Source: Streptomyces sp. 840.1 (GTDB lineage: Bacteria > Actinomycetota > Actinomycetes > Streptomycetales > Streptomycetaceae). Taken from it: DNA of 64,000 nt. Under the pieces are notes generated by a model. The model had not been told where the DNA came from and did not search any database. It saw only the letters and a list, made by a program, of their open reading frames with translations. The translations under genes and the position numbers were made by a program. The stretch covers positions 124,001 to 188,000 of the forward strand of contig NZ_RJUU01000004.1 in the NCBI RefSeq assembly GCF_003751445.1, given 5' to 3'. Shown in pieces: positions 53,814-62,491 of the stretch. Within the stretch, counting starts at the first letter, position 1. Each line of letters opens with the position of its first letter.

Positions 53814-54199
53814 TTGCCTGTTTCCTGCACCGCCAGAGAAGGGGGCCTGCCCTCGGAGCGGGCGGTCTTGCGCCCCTTGTGTCCTGGCATCAGCGTGCGC
53901 GGGTCCACGCCCTCGGCGGGCGCTCCGGTGGCGTACAGACCGTCAGGTGCGCTGTCACGGTCGTGCGGAAGCAGCCAGAAGACCCGGCGCCGGAACGTAC
54001 CGGACGAACGCGACGGCTTGGCCTGCGGCCCCAGCAAGGTGTACCCGACCATGCGGCCGTCCCGGTGATAGGCGGGCTTCCCCCGGCGGGTCGGCAACCG
54101 GTCGAGGCTCTGTCGTACGTAGTCGAGATCACCGATGTCCTCGAGCCAGACGAAGTCGACTTCGTGGCTGATCTCGTCCTCTGCGATGAGGGCGCTCAT
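53798..54199 (-). CDS. DUF6009-like plasmid protein
   Basis: 133 residues: HEVDFVWLEDIGDLDYVRQS, AYHRDGRMVGYTLLGP, RVFWLLPHDRDSAPDGLYAT. I recognise this as the DUF6009 type found on Streptomyces plasmids and integrative elements; the function is unknown. Its ATG overlaps the primase-helicase stop (ATGA), making it the third gene of the replication operon. No membrane segment or signal peptide. The family name is from memory and should be treated as likely. Confidence 0.75.
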   Translation of the reverse strand: MSALIAEDEISHEVDFVWLEDIGDLDYVRQSLDRLPTRRGKPAYHRDGRMVGYTLLGPQAKPSRSSGTFRRRVFWLLPHDRDSAPDGLYATGAPAEGVDPRTLMPGHKGRKTARSEGRPPSLAVQETGKTLPL

Positions 54200-55710
54200 G
54201 CTGTCTCCTGATCAGCGAACAGTCCAATGCCCGGGTAGTACTTCCGCTGGTTGGACAGGATCATCTCCTTGGGGGATGCCAGCCCGACCGCTTCACGAAC
54301 CCTGGCCGCAAAAGCTCGGGACGAAACAGCCGGGGCACCCTCATTGTGACACCAGGACTTATAGGCCGCGTAGAGCGTGGCTTGTTCCACTCTCAGACCC
54401 CCGTCGACCCGACAGGATTCGCTGATGAAGCGCCCTGTGTGGTCCTCGGTCTCGGCGTAGGCGGTCGTGGCGATCCGGACCCGTTCGGGGCCGGTCAGGA
54501 CCTTCTCACCGGTCAGGTACCGACGGGCGCCCTCGATGAGCCAGTTCAGGATGCCCGGCCCCTCCTCCGTGACGAGGATGTCCGCCAGGTTGTCGATCTT
54601 GCGGTCGTCGGAGACGACACGTTCGAACGGGATGAGCCGCATGCGCCGCCAGAACGCGAAGCCGCCGGTGCCGACCTCGGGGCGGTGGTTGCCCAGCAGC
54701 CAGAGCTTGTGCGTCGGCTCGAAACTGAAGAAGTCCTGCCTCATACGGCGCGCCTTGATGCGGTCACCACCGGTCAGCAGCTTGACCCTGGCCTCGTCGA
54801 ACTTGTCCCCGGGCTTGACCTCGCTGCACACGATCACCCGCCGGCCATGCAGTTCGGCCAGGTCGGTGGGGTGCCCCTCGTAGGGGCGGGCCATCAGGAA
54901 GCCGGGCGGGGCAGCGTCGGCGTAGTCGCCGAGCAGCTTCATCAGGACGTCGAGCAGGACCGACTTGCCGTTCTTGCCGGAACCGAAGAGGAAGGGCATG
55001 ACCTGGCCGCCGACATCTCCGGTGATGGAGTAGCCGAGCAGCAGGTGCAGAAAGTCGACCATCTCCGCGCCGTCGGCATCCTCACCGAAGGTGTCGGTGA
55101 GGAACCGGTGCCAGCGCGGCGTCGCCACGGACTGCGGCGCTGCACTGGTGGAACGGGAGTGGAAGTCCTTGTCCGGGTCGGGTTTCCGGATGAGCCCCGT
55201 GCGCAGATCGACGATGCCGGCCGGGGTGCACAGTGCGTACGGATCGGCGTCCAGCCGCGCGGCGTTGAGCACCATGCCGGGGGCGGCCTTGGCCTGCGTG
55301 AGCATCGCGTTCATACCGCTGGTGCTCAGGGCGCGGCTGCGGTGCCGGTGCAGCGCGGCGCCGGTGAACACGCCGCGCGGATCGGTGACGGCGATGCTCT
55401 CGGCCAGGTCTCCCGCGGCCCAGATCACCGTGTCGTCCTCGTCGATCTGCCAGCGGGTGCTGTCCCAGCGGTACCAGCCGAGGCCCGGTACGTGCCGGTA
55501 GTCGTTGGCGTACAGCTTGACGAACAGCTTGGCGTTGCCCCGGTCGGTGAGGGTGTCCGGCAGCAGCCCCGCCGCCGTCGCCTCACCGGCAGGGGCCTGG
55601 CCCGCCGCTGTTTCGCCTCCCTGCGCGGGCAGCGATACGGGGGCCTGCGCGAGGATCTGCGCGGCGACCGCCTGCGCGTCGAAAAGGGCGTTGTCGTCCC
55701 CGGAGATCAC
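54196..55710 (-). CDS. Phage/plasmid primase-helicase (P4 alpha/D5 type)
   Basis: 504 residues. A D5_N-like region (about 60-200) precedes a superfamily III helicase with Walker A FLFGSGKNGKSVLLDVLMKL, Walker B GRRVIVCSEVKPGDKFDE, and motif C HKLWLLGNHRPEV. A winged-helix-like C-terminus follows (ATLYAAYKSWCHNEGAP). GTG 55710 has GGGAGG before it and overlaps the prim-pol stop. Initiates plasmid replication by unwinding the origin, together with the prim-pol gene and the iterons at 56831-57273. Confidence 0.93.
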   Translation of the reverse strand: MISGDDNALFDAQAVAAQILAQAPVSLPAQGGETAAGQAPAGEATAAGLLPDTLTDRGNAKLFVKLYANDYRHVPGLGWYRWDSTRWQIDEDDTVIWAAGDLAESIAVTDPRGVFTGAALHRHRSRALSTSGMNAMLTQAKAAPGMVLNAARLDADPYALCTPAGIVDLRTGLIRKPDPDKDFHSRSTSAAPQSVATPRWHRFLTDTFGEDADGAEMVDFLHLLLGYSITGDVGGQVMPFLFGSGKNGKSVLLDVLMKLLGDYADAAPPGFLMARPYEGHPTDLAELHGRRVIVCSEVKPGDKFDEARVKLLTGGDRIKARRMRQDFFSFEPTHKLWLLGNHRPEVGTGGFAFWRRMRLIPFERVVSDDRKIDNLADILVTEEGPGILNWLIEGARRYLTGEKVLTGPERVRIATTAYAETEDHTGRFISESCRVDGGLRVEQATLYAAYKSWCHNEGAPAVSSRAFAARVREAVGLASPKEMILSNQRKYYPGIGLFADQETA

Positions 55711-56819
55711 GCACGGCCTCCCAGGAACAGCGGGCGCAGCAGACCGGCGTCGAGGCCACTGCGGATGATGGCTCCGTAACGGCGGTCCTGACCGGGGCGG
55801 GCCTGCTCGGCCGCCGCTCTCAACGCCTGCTCTGCGGCGGCCTCCGAGAGGTGACCGCCGGCGACCAGTCCCCCGGCGGTGTACGCGGCCCGGTTGAGCT
55901 TCGCGGAGAAGGCGGCGCCTTCCGGGACAGCCGCACAGGCCGTCACTTCGCTCAGGACCCTGGAAAGGGCCCCTCCGGAGGCGTCGCGGCCTCCGCCCGC
56001 CGCGATGACAGCCTGACGCGCCCGGGGCGGAACAGGCCGCGGAGCGGGCACATGAGCGGGCGGAAGGTGCCCGGTGCGGGCGAGCTCCTGCGCCAGCCAG
56101 CTCGGAAGTGCCGCGGGCTCGCGGGTCGGACCGACCGCCGTGTAGGTCCCGGCGGTTGTGGTGGTACCCGGGACGACGATGTACCCGCCGTGGGCCCGGA
56201 CATCGACCTGCCAGGCAAGGGCCCGGGGGCTGCTGGACCCGGTGGAGCACTGCCAGCGGTGGCTGCCGTGGGCGCGGTACCACACGTGGAGGCCTCCGGA
56301 CGGTGTGCGTACGCGCAGGGTCGTTTCGTCGTCCGCCGGGCTCACCTCGCCCCGCAGAGCGGCCAGTACGCCCAGCGTGTGGAATCCGTTGGCCAGTCCG
56401 CTCAGGTCCACGCTGCGCGGAATCGGGATGCCCGGCAGCAGTCGGTCCCGGTCCGGAGGGGGCTGTCCGTGCGCGTCGATGTCGATGACGACGAGGTTGG
56501 CGGGTCCACAGGCGACCCCGACCCCGAGACCGGGACGGGCGGACCACCATTCCTCGATGCGGGCGAAGTCCAGGGTGGCCGCGTGGAAGCCATGGCACCA
56601 GCGCCCGGCCAGGAGACAGGCACACCCGGTGCGGACGTGGCCGGGCTGCCGGCACGCCTCGCAGTTCGCCGTCGGCGTCTTGCGTCCCGGAGCCAGCGGA
56701 TGAACCGGCCAGCCCCGGCTCGCACACCATCTGGCGAGCGCGATACTCGGCGGCCCCGCTGCGGCCAAGGCCCCGGGCTGCCCTGAGTCGCTGCTTGAAA
56801 CGTCCAGCTCATGAGCCAT
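55707..56819 (-). CDS. Bifunctional DNA primase/polymerase (prim-pol)
   Basis: 370 residues. AEP-type prim-pol domain: WCASRGWPVHPLAPGRKTP at the start, cysteine pairs CEACRQPGHVRTGCAC (possible zinc site), metal-binding LVVIDIDAHG (Asp-x-Asp), and RTPSGGLHVWYRAHG with the catalytic His. ATG 56819 is used; an in-frame ATG at 56861 would add 14 residues. First gene of the replication operon, reading away from the iterons. It synthesises primers and probably short DNA at the origin. Confidence 0.92.
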   Translation of the reverse strand: MAHELDVSSSDSGQPGALAAAGPPSIALARWCASRGWPVHPLAPGRKTPTANCEACRQPGHVRTGCACLLAGRWCHGFHAATLDFARIEEWWSARPGLGVGVACGPANLVVIDIDAHGQPPPDRDRLLPGIPIPRSVDLSGLANGFHTLGVLAALRGEVSPADDETTLRVRTPSGGLHVWYRAHGSHRWQCSTGSSSPRALAWQVDVRAHGGYIVVPGTTTTAGTYTAVGPTREPAALPSWLAQELARTGHLPPAHVPAPRPVPPRARQAVIAAGGGRDASGGALSRVLSEVTACAAVPEGAAFSAKLNRAAYTAGGLVAGGHLSEAAAEQALRAAAEQARPGQDRRYGAIIRSGLDAGLLRPLFLGGRA

Positions 56820-56830
56820 GCGCACCCCCA

Positions 56831-57273
56831 TCAGCGACCAAAGCGACTCAACGACGAACATAGGTTATCGAAGCACCGGCGGCCGGGGGTCTCCGGGCAG
56901 GAAACGGGGTCATCGTGTCGGAGGACAGGGCCATCAGCCCGTCAAAGAAGCCATCAGCGACCGAAGCGTCCGAACACCAGCGACTCGGGGCGTTTCGGTC
57001 GCTGCTCCAGTAGCTCTAAAAATCTGCAGGTCAGAAGTCTGCAAGAACCAGAACAGCGACTGAAGCGACTCAACGCCTCTATATATAACGCACACGCACA
57101 CACGCGAATGTCCTTATATACCCGCACCGTGGGTCGCTTCAGTCGCTTTCCCTCCAGTGAACCTGCCCTGACCTGGTGTTTTCTGAAAACTGAGCGAGCG
57201 ACCAAGAAGTTCTTCGGTCGCTCTGCTTCGGTCGCTGGCGGCCTGGAGCCCAGCGACCGAAGCAGAGCGACCG
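56831..57273. repeat. Iteron cluster, probable replication origin
   Basis: At least seven copies of a motif close to AGCGACYGAAGCGACT occur in both orientations: 56831-56855, 56953-56975, 56977-57004, 57053-57077, 57128-57147, 57193-57238 and 57250-57273. The last two include a perfect 24-bp inverted repeat (57215-57238 and 57250-57273, 11-nt spacer). Local AT-richness between 57080 and 57200 could be the unwinding element. It adjoins the start of the prim-pol gene. A further copy lies at 57888-57905. Confidence 0.85.
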
Positions 57274-57400
57274 GGCCTGACCATGGCCGACTGACACAGG
57301 GGACGCGTCTGCCGCTGGCGTCCAAGGGCGCGCAGCGGCTCGGGCATGGCGGCGCCGTGAAGAGGAGTCGCGTGGGTCAGTCCGGACCGCCGTTGCCGAT

Positions 57401-57700
57401 TCAGGCGATGAGCAGGCGGAGGCCGAGGTCTGCCGTGTCCAGGTGGGCGAGGTCGCTGTTGCGCTCGGCCCACCGGCCGGAGTCGAGGTCGTCGCGGAGG
57501 CTTCGCAGCGCCCGCTGCCCGGTGCCGGGCCCGGCCCTCGTCCACACCGACATCGCGTGGCGGACGTGCTCCTCCAGGTACGCCCCCAGTCTGCGCCAGT
57601 ACGCCTCGAACAGGCCGTCAACGCAGTCCCACGGGATGGGCACGGGTGCAGTGCGGGCGCCGATCGCGTCGGCCATCCCGCAAGTGAGGGAAAGCCGTCG
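57401..57700 (-). pseudogene. 3' fragment of a methyltransferase-like gene
   Basis: The frame ending at 57401 carries LSLTCGMADAIGARTAPVPI, CVDGLFEAYWRRLGAYLEEH and ERNSDLAHLDTADLGLRLLI, which resemble the C-terminal third of Streptomyces class I SAM methyltransferases. The upstream part with the SAM-binding glycine motif is absent: beyond about 57700 the sequence is unrelated. Likely a truncated leftover beside the origin. Confidence 0.5.
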
Positions 57701-58007
57701 AGGACATCTCCCGGTCGATGGCCGCCATCCTGACGTCAGCACGATCACGCCGCTCCAGCAGCAGGCCACGCAGTTTTGACGCAGGTGCGCGACCGCGTCG
57801 CTGGACGAGTCGCCGACCGGTTCCGCTCAGCCGTGGCGCCCCGGGTACGCGGTGCCGGAGACCCAACTCGGAGGCAGAGTCGCTTCGGTCGCTCCGCTTG
57901 TCCGCTTTCGGAACTCTGACGCACGAGCCCCGCCCCTGTCGAACAGGTTCGTCATGACCGTCAGCGGCGTTCCCCGCCCGGCCCGTGGCCCGGGTCCGGT
58001 TCAGGTG
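57701..58007. other. Gap with a stray iteron
   Basis: No gene seen. It contains a lone iteron-like AGTCGCTTCGGTCGCT at 57888-57903, same motif as the origin repeats, separated from them by the methyltransferase scrap. This suggests that material was inserted into a formerly larger iteron array. Confidence 0.5.
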
Positions 58008-58160
58008 TCAGTCGATACCGCGTACGACGTGCGGTTCGGCGATGTCGTCCTCGTCGATGCCCGCGAGCCGCAGCGGTGGGATCGACCCCGGGGTGAAGTC
58101 CGCTGCCTCGTGAACGAATCCAAATCCGAACCCGATGTCCTGTTCCTTGATGTCCTGCAC
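58008..58160 (-). CDS. 50-residue ORF downstream of metF
   Basis: GTG 58160 with GGAGG 5 nt upstream; begins MQDIKEQDIGFGFGFVHEAA and continues FTPGSIPPLRLAGIDEDDIA. It follows metF by 32 bp on the same strand, so cotranscription is expected. About 80 percent of third codon positions are G or C, supporting coding. Acidic, with a Phe-Gly repeat; no signal peptide, no cysteine. No family recognised. It could be a small accessory protein of the methyl cycle or a ribosomal-peptide precursor, but no modifying enzyme is adjacent. Confidence 0.55.
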   Translation of the reverse strand: MQDIKEQDIGFGFGFVHEAADFTPGSIPPLRLAGIDEDDIAEPHVVRGID

Positions 58161-58192
58161 GTGGTCCTCCGTCTCAGCAGGTCGGTGAAGTG

Positions 58193-59098
58193 TCAGCCAT
58201 GGAGCATCTCCACTCGCCGGACACTCCTCGAACCGGTCACGGCACGGTGGATCTCAAGCGCCGCCGTCGATCGGTTGAGCGTGATGTAGTGCAACCCCGG
58301 GGCACCTTCGGCCAGCAGCCGCTCGGCCATGGCAGTGGCGTACTCGACGCCGATGCGGTACCCCAGCGCCGGGTCCTCGCGGGCGGCGTTCAGACGGTGT
58401 GCCAGGTCCTCGGGGAACGCCGCGCCGCTCAGCTCGGCGAAGCGGCTGATCTGGCGGGCGTCGGTGGCCGGCATGATCTCCGGGATGATCGGGATGTCGC
58501 AGCCCGCTGCGGCCACCCGGTCACGCAACCGCAGGTAGTCCTCGACCTGGAAGAACATCTGAGTAAGGGCATAGTCGGCGCCTGCCCGGCACTTGGCGAT
58601 GAAATGCCTGATGTCGCTCTCCCAGTCGGACGAGCGAGGATGCCGTTCGGGAAAGGCCGCCACCCCGATGCTGAAGTCGCCGAGCTCCCGGACGAGCGAG
58701 ACCAGTTCATGGGCGTACCGGAACCCCTCGGGGTGCGGGATCCACGGTGCGTTCGGATCGCCGGGCGGGTCCCCGCGCAGGACGAGGACGTCACGTACGC
58801 CGGCGTCGGCGTACTGGCCGATGATGTGGCGCAACTCTGCCACCGAGTGGCCGACCGCGGTGAGATGGGCGACCGGGCGCATCGTCGTCTCCGCGACGAT
58901 CCGCTTGGTCACCTCGATGGTGCGCTCTCGCGAGGAGCCGCCCGCCCCGTACGTGACGGAGACGAAGTCCGGTGCGAGGCGCTCGACCTGGCGGATCGCC
59001 TGCCACAGGGCGCGCATCCCGGCCGGGGTCCCCGCCGGGAAGAACTCGAAGGAGAACGAGGCGGCGGGCCGGACGAGGATCTCACGCAGCGTCGTCAT
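58193..59098 (-). CDS. metF: Methylenetetrahydrofolate reductase
   Basis: 301 residues, standard bacterial Met[72 protein letters not shown] and [20 protein letters not shown] are the family's folate- and FAD-binding segments. It reduces 5,10-methylene-THF to 5-methyl-THF for MetH. It lies 46 kb from metH/metK/ahcY, next to the replication origin. A GTG leader ORF overlaps its ATG. Confidence 0.96.
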   Translation of the reverse strand: MTTLREILVRPAASFSFEFFPAGTPAGMRALWQAIRQVERLAPDFVSVTYGAGGSSRERTIEVTKRIVAETTMRPVAHLTAVGHSVAELRHIIGQYADAGVRDVLVLRGDPPGDPNAPWIPHPEGFRYAHELVSLVRELGDFSIGVAAFPERHPRSSDWESDIRHFIAKCRAGADYALTQMFFQVEDYLRLRDRVAAAGCDIPIIPEIMPATDARQISRFAELSGAAFPEDLAHRLNAAREDPALGYRIGVEYATAMAERLLAEGAPGLHYITLNRSTAALEIHRAVTGSRSVRRVEMLHG

Positions 59099-59141
59099 GT
59101 CGGCCCCTGACCTCGATGGTTCCGGTCACCGCCATACGCAC
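59082..59141 (-). CDS. 19-residue leader ORF before metF, adenosine-kinase-like start
   Basis: GTG 59141 with AAGGAG 5 nt upstream encodes [19 protein letters not shown] and ends 16 bases inside metF. The opening MRMAVTGTI parallels MRIVVTGSI of the metH leader and the start of adenosine kinase. It probably couples metF translation. Confidence 0.5.
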   Translation of the reverse strand: MRMAVTGTIEVRGRHDDAA

Positions 59142-59217
59142 GGGGACTCCTTCGATTGCTCGGATCCTCCACCATGCGGCCCCGCGCACGAGGATCCTTC
59201 GCGCAACGCTGGAATGC

Positions 59218-59245
59218 CCGTGGAGGGGCCACGGCCCCTCCACGG
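59218..59245. repeat. 13-bp inverted repeat upstream of metF
   Basis: CCGTGGAGGGGCC (59218-59230) and its reverse complement (59233-59245) are separated by two bases, 120-150 bp upstream of metF. Candidate operator or hairpin. Confidence 0.65.
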
Positions 59246-60755
59246 CCCCTGCGCCGCCGTTCCTCCTCCGGACCCCGGGCAGCTATCTCGGCGGGACGTG
59301 CCCGCGCACCAGGTGGACACGTGGCTGACCGGCTTCTGTGAGAGCCGTTCTCCCGTAAGCCGCCGTCGCGCGAGAATCGGGTTTTACGGGCTCAGGCGGC
59401 CCCTTACGGCCCCCGGCCCGGCGAACGCCCTCTCCCGCAGGTCCCAGCCCCGGGCCGGAGCTCCCCTCCCCCACCGGTCCATGGCGCTCCTTGCCGAACC
59501 GGCCTTCTCCCCGCGCAGGGGTACACACCCCGCCGCCGGGAGGTGCCTCGGCCGTCACAACCTGCGGCGCCCCGACAGCTCCCCATCGCTGGCGGTCCGA
59601 GGGAGGTGGCCGCTGTTTGAGGATCGGCCCAGGCCCCCTGCCGGGTGGTGCGGCCCCTGGACACGAAGGGCCCCCGCGACTCCGCACAGGTACCGGCCTG
59701 GGCTGGGCCGTGCTGCCCGGGTTCCTGCTGTCGCCCGACTCCCCCGCGCCGGATCAGCCGTTGTGCTCGCAGCGGGATCCGGCCGAAAGCGTCTCGTCGC
59801 CGGCAGTGCGGAGGCGGAGCCCCAGGCCGCGCTCGCGGTTCGCCGGCGGGTGGTCGCGGCGTAGCCAGCAACTACGAGAGGCACGGCGCGCGGGCCGTCT
59901 GTCGGCTGCCGCCCGGTCAGTGGTCGGCAACACCGTTGCACGTCGAATCCAGGTGCGAGATCGACTGGCCTCTCCCCTGGTGTACGGCACGTTCCTCGGT
60001 GAGAAGCCCCGTAGGCCTCTGCCCGACGAGCACCGGGTCGGACCCCAGTAGATGCGCCTAGAGCCCCGGGGTGGATCCGAATCCCACGGGCAGGCGTCCT
60101 TGTCGCGCGGGCTACAGACAACTTCACAGGCAGAGCTCCAGACGAACCGGGGCATCGCCGGAACATATGGGAGCCATTCTCGTGGTTCGTCGTATCGACG
60201 CTCCGGAAGTGCCGATACGGCGAACCGGGTCGCATGCTCGGACTCCAAAGGGAGAGCACCCCCCAGAGGCGGACGGAGGCGTTCCGGTCCCTTGGCGGCG
60301 ACAGGACCAGAGGCTCTGATCCTGTACCAGAAGGACAGGTGATCAGGAATATTCGGCCCGGAACGTGCTGTGAGTGACTCTCAAGAGCTCTCCACGCCGT
60401 GTTACCTCAACAGGCCGAACAGCAGAGAGACGGCACCACACACGTGCCCTGCGCTGGGCTGGCTGCGAGCGATCCGTAACGAACCATCCTCTGCCGGCCT
60501 ACGCTCTCTTCCCACATAGACGCCATCAGCTACCTCGTTCCTGGGCAGGCAAAGTGGCCACTCGCCGACACCACACCCCGCACCAGGCTCACTCCGTTGA
60601 AGCTCAGCCATACGGCTGGGATCCTCCCCCGGCGACGCCCACCCCCTTGAGCTAACAGAAGAAGTTCGCTCGCATCGCAGCCATCTGGCACCCGGGTCAC
60701 AGAGGCCGAGATGGGACGTAGGCGCACACCTCACGCCTCTCATGATCACCAAACG
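59246..60755. other. Long non-coding or decayed region
   Basis: About 1.5 kb without a credible gene on either strand: frames are short, rich in rare Cys/Trp and lack ribosome sites. GC content falls towards the right. It may be eroded plasmid backbone. Confidence 0.5.
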
Positions 60756-60799
60756 GTATTGCTACTTCCAGCACGTCAGCACCCGCTGGAAGTAGCAAT
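60756..60799. repeat. Perfect 16-bp inverted repeat, 12-nt loop
   Basis: TATTGCTACTTCCAGC (60756-60771) is exactly complementary in reverse to 60784-60799. Lower GC than its surroundings. It stands alone in non-coding DNA, so an operator, resolution site or structured transcript are all possible. Confidence 0.75.
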
Positions 60800-61079
60800 A
60801 ATCGGCACAGACCATCTGCTGGCTGCCGCCTTCCGGCCCCTGCAAGAGGTCCCGACAGTTCTCCTTCCGGAAAGATCGAGAGCAGCAGCCACCCACCATC
60901 TGCTTCGCCAAAACGGGATCAGAAGGTTGTAGAGCAAGGAGGAATCATCACGCTAGTATGCAGAGAAGAAACGCTAAAAAAAGCCTCTGACCTGGGCAAA
61001 CAAACAACACTGCAAACATTGATGCAAGCTTGTCGACACATAGGAGTTGAGGCATGAAGAGCGGCCTGAGCTCTAGCTT

Positions 61080-62100
61080 TGACAGGAGCGAGCACCAAGG
61101 GTTTCGTAGTCATGCATCTGTAGGTAGCTCCCCCTACCTGGATCAACGCATTCTGGAGGGCCTTCACTCTCGCGTGCCTGATCACCTGCATCCACGCGGA
61201 CAAAGCAGCCTGTTTGCGAGCTGGTCCACAGGCGGGTGCGCATGCGATGAGGCGGGTCACTCCGCTGGCGCGATGACCAATTTCCCTGCCCGCAGATTCG
61301 TAAGCAGACGTGCAGGCCTGCCCATTCATACACAGAGTGGTCTGCAGAGTTGCAGGTGTGCCTGCCCGTTTCCCTGCAGCTGTGCACATGGAACCGAGGG
61401 TTGGCCCAGTAGCCAGATACGCGGTGCGTGGGAAGGCAGGAGCGCAGGCACAGCCCCAAGCGAGCGCGCCTATCTGCCTGCCCACACGAAGACAGGCAGA
61501 TAGGCGGATGCGTTGGGCAGCGGGTTCTCATGTGGCCCTGGCAAGAGGCATTCATGTCGGTAAGAACGCCTGTTTGTCATCAGGCCTGCCTGATGACTGC
61601 GATGCCCGGTACCAGGTGTGCCCGTCCACTGGCCCGTCAGATCGCCTGCTTGTTTGCTCGGCGGCGGGTGTGTGGGTCCGACCTAAAGCCTGCATGCACA
61701 TACCGTCGCCTGCCTCTTCGCAAGTGCAACAGTAGGCAGGCGTCGCTGTAGACGTGCGTGCGTCTTTGCCTACCGGACGACCGACCTGGTTCTGTGTGCG
61801 CAGCCCCATTGACAGGGGAGTCCGTCACGAAGATTGCTCGCGTGTTGGCAGTGCGGTTACCCGGCATGCGGGAAGACCAGCCAGGGTGCCCACCAGCGTG
61901 TGTCTTTGCCTGTCCGCTCGTAGACAACTGGGCCCATAAGCAGGCCTGGAGACCACTTGGCGTGCAAACGTGCACCCAAGCACGCAACCAGGTGTACAGG
62001 TCGGTGGTGAAGCCGGCCGACCCCTGGCGTGCCAAACGAACCGCCAGGTCTGCCCGTACGTGTGCCGGGATGCTGATTTGTTCGTGTGTCGGGCAGCTAA
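61080..62100. repeat. GCCTG/CAGGC-rich zone upstream of parA
   Basis: Roughly 20 copies of GCCTG or its complement are scattered over about 1 kb (e.g. TGCAGGCCTGCC at 61311-61322 and GTCATCAGGCCTGCCTGATGAC at 61576-61597), with longer variants such as GCCTGTTTG (61208 and 61568) and GTCTTTGCCT (61751 and 61901). No gene is visible; apparent frames encode improbable Cys-rich peptides. Position before parAB suggests a centromere-like site. Confidence 0.5.
61576..61597. repeat. 22-bp palindrome within the GCCTG zone
   Basis: GTCATCAGGC and GCCTGATGAC are perfect inverted arms around CT. Best candidate for a ParB-type binding site in the zone. Confidence 0.6.
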
Positions 62101-62167
62101 GACGTTGATCTTCGTGGTAACTTGTGCTCCTCCCGTTCACACAACTTTTCTGGAGGTAACTGTCCGC

Positions 62168-62224
62168 ATGAAGGCGTCTCTTGGCCTCTTCGCCGGGCAG
62201 TCAACTAGCCAAGCTGCGAAGTGA
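62168..62224 (+). CDS. Possible 18-residue ORF
   Basis: ATG 62168 with CTGGAGGTAACT upstream encodes MKASLGLFAGQSTSQAAK. Strong ribosome site but very short; may be a leader peptide in the parA upstream region. The 267 bp from here to parA hold no other credible gene. Confidence 0.3.
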   Translation: MKASLGLFAGQSTSQAAK

Positions 62225-62491
62225 AACGCGTGAAGACCAGCAGTGGTAGCAACCTTGAAGCACGTAGCTGCACTTATTGCGCTGCCAACCCAAGGTATGC
62301 CGATGAGCTGGGACAACGTGGCCGGATAGCCGATCTGGCGCCCCGATCGGCAGGTTCAGGGCCCTACCTGACACCCTTCAGGGCTGCTCCGGAGCGCAGA
62401 ATCGTTCTGAGCGAAGTCTTGACCATCAGTACCAGAGCAAAAGGGGCGTTTCACACCCCGATTGCGGGCCCTAACAAGAGTGAGAGGATCC

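Noticed and set aside
53238..54068. 276-codon + frame across the monooxygenase 2 promoter
   Set aside because: Runs through ARE and terminator and opposes the DUF6009-like gene; the sequence looks non-coding.
59754..60248. 164-codon minus frame upstream of metF
   Set aside because: Unlikely residue composition (Cys, Trp, Arg-rich), no homology and no ribosome site.
59246..60755. Linear-plasmid telomere or transposon end
   Set aside because: Hairpins are isolated and no terminal palindrome series, transposase or target duplication is visible.
60919..61555. Cys-rich frames in the GCCTG zone as cysteine-rich secreted peptides
   Set aside because: Cysteines come from the repeated GCCTG/TGC words in all frames; no signal peptide or ribosome site.
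61080..62100. CRISPR array
   Set aside because: Repeats are irregular in length and spacing with no constant 28-37-bp unit, and no cas gene is present.
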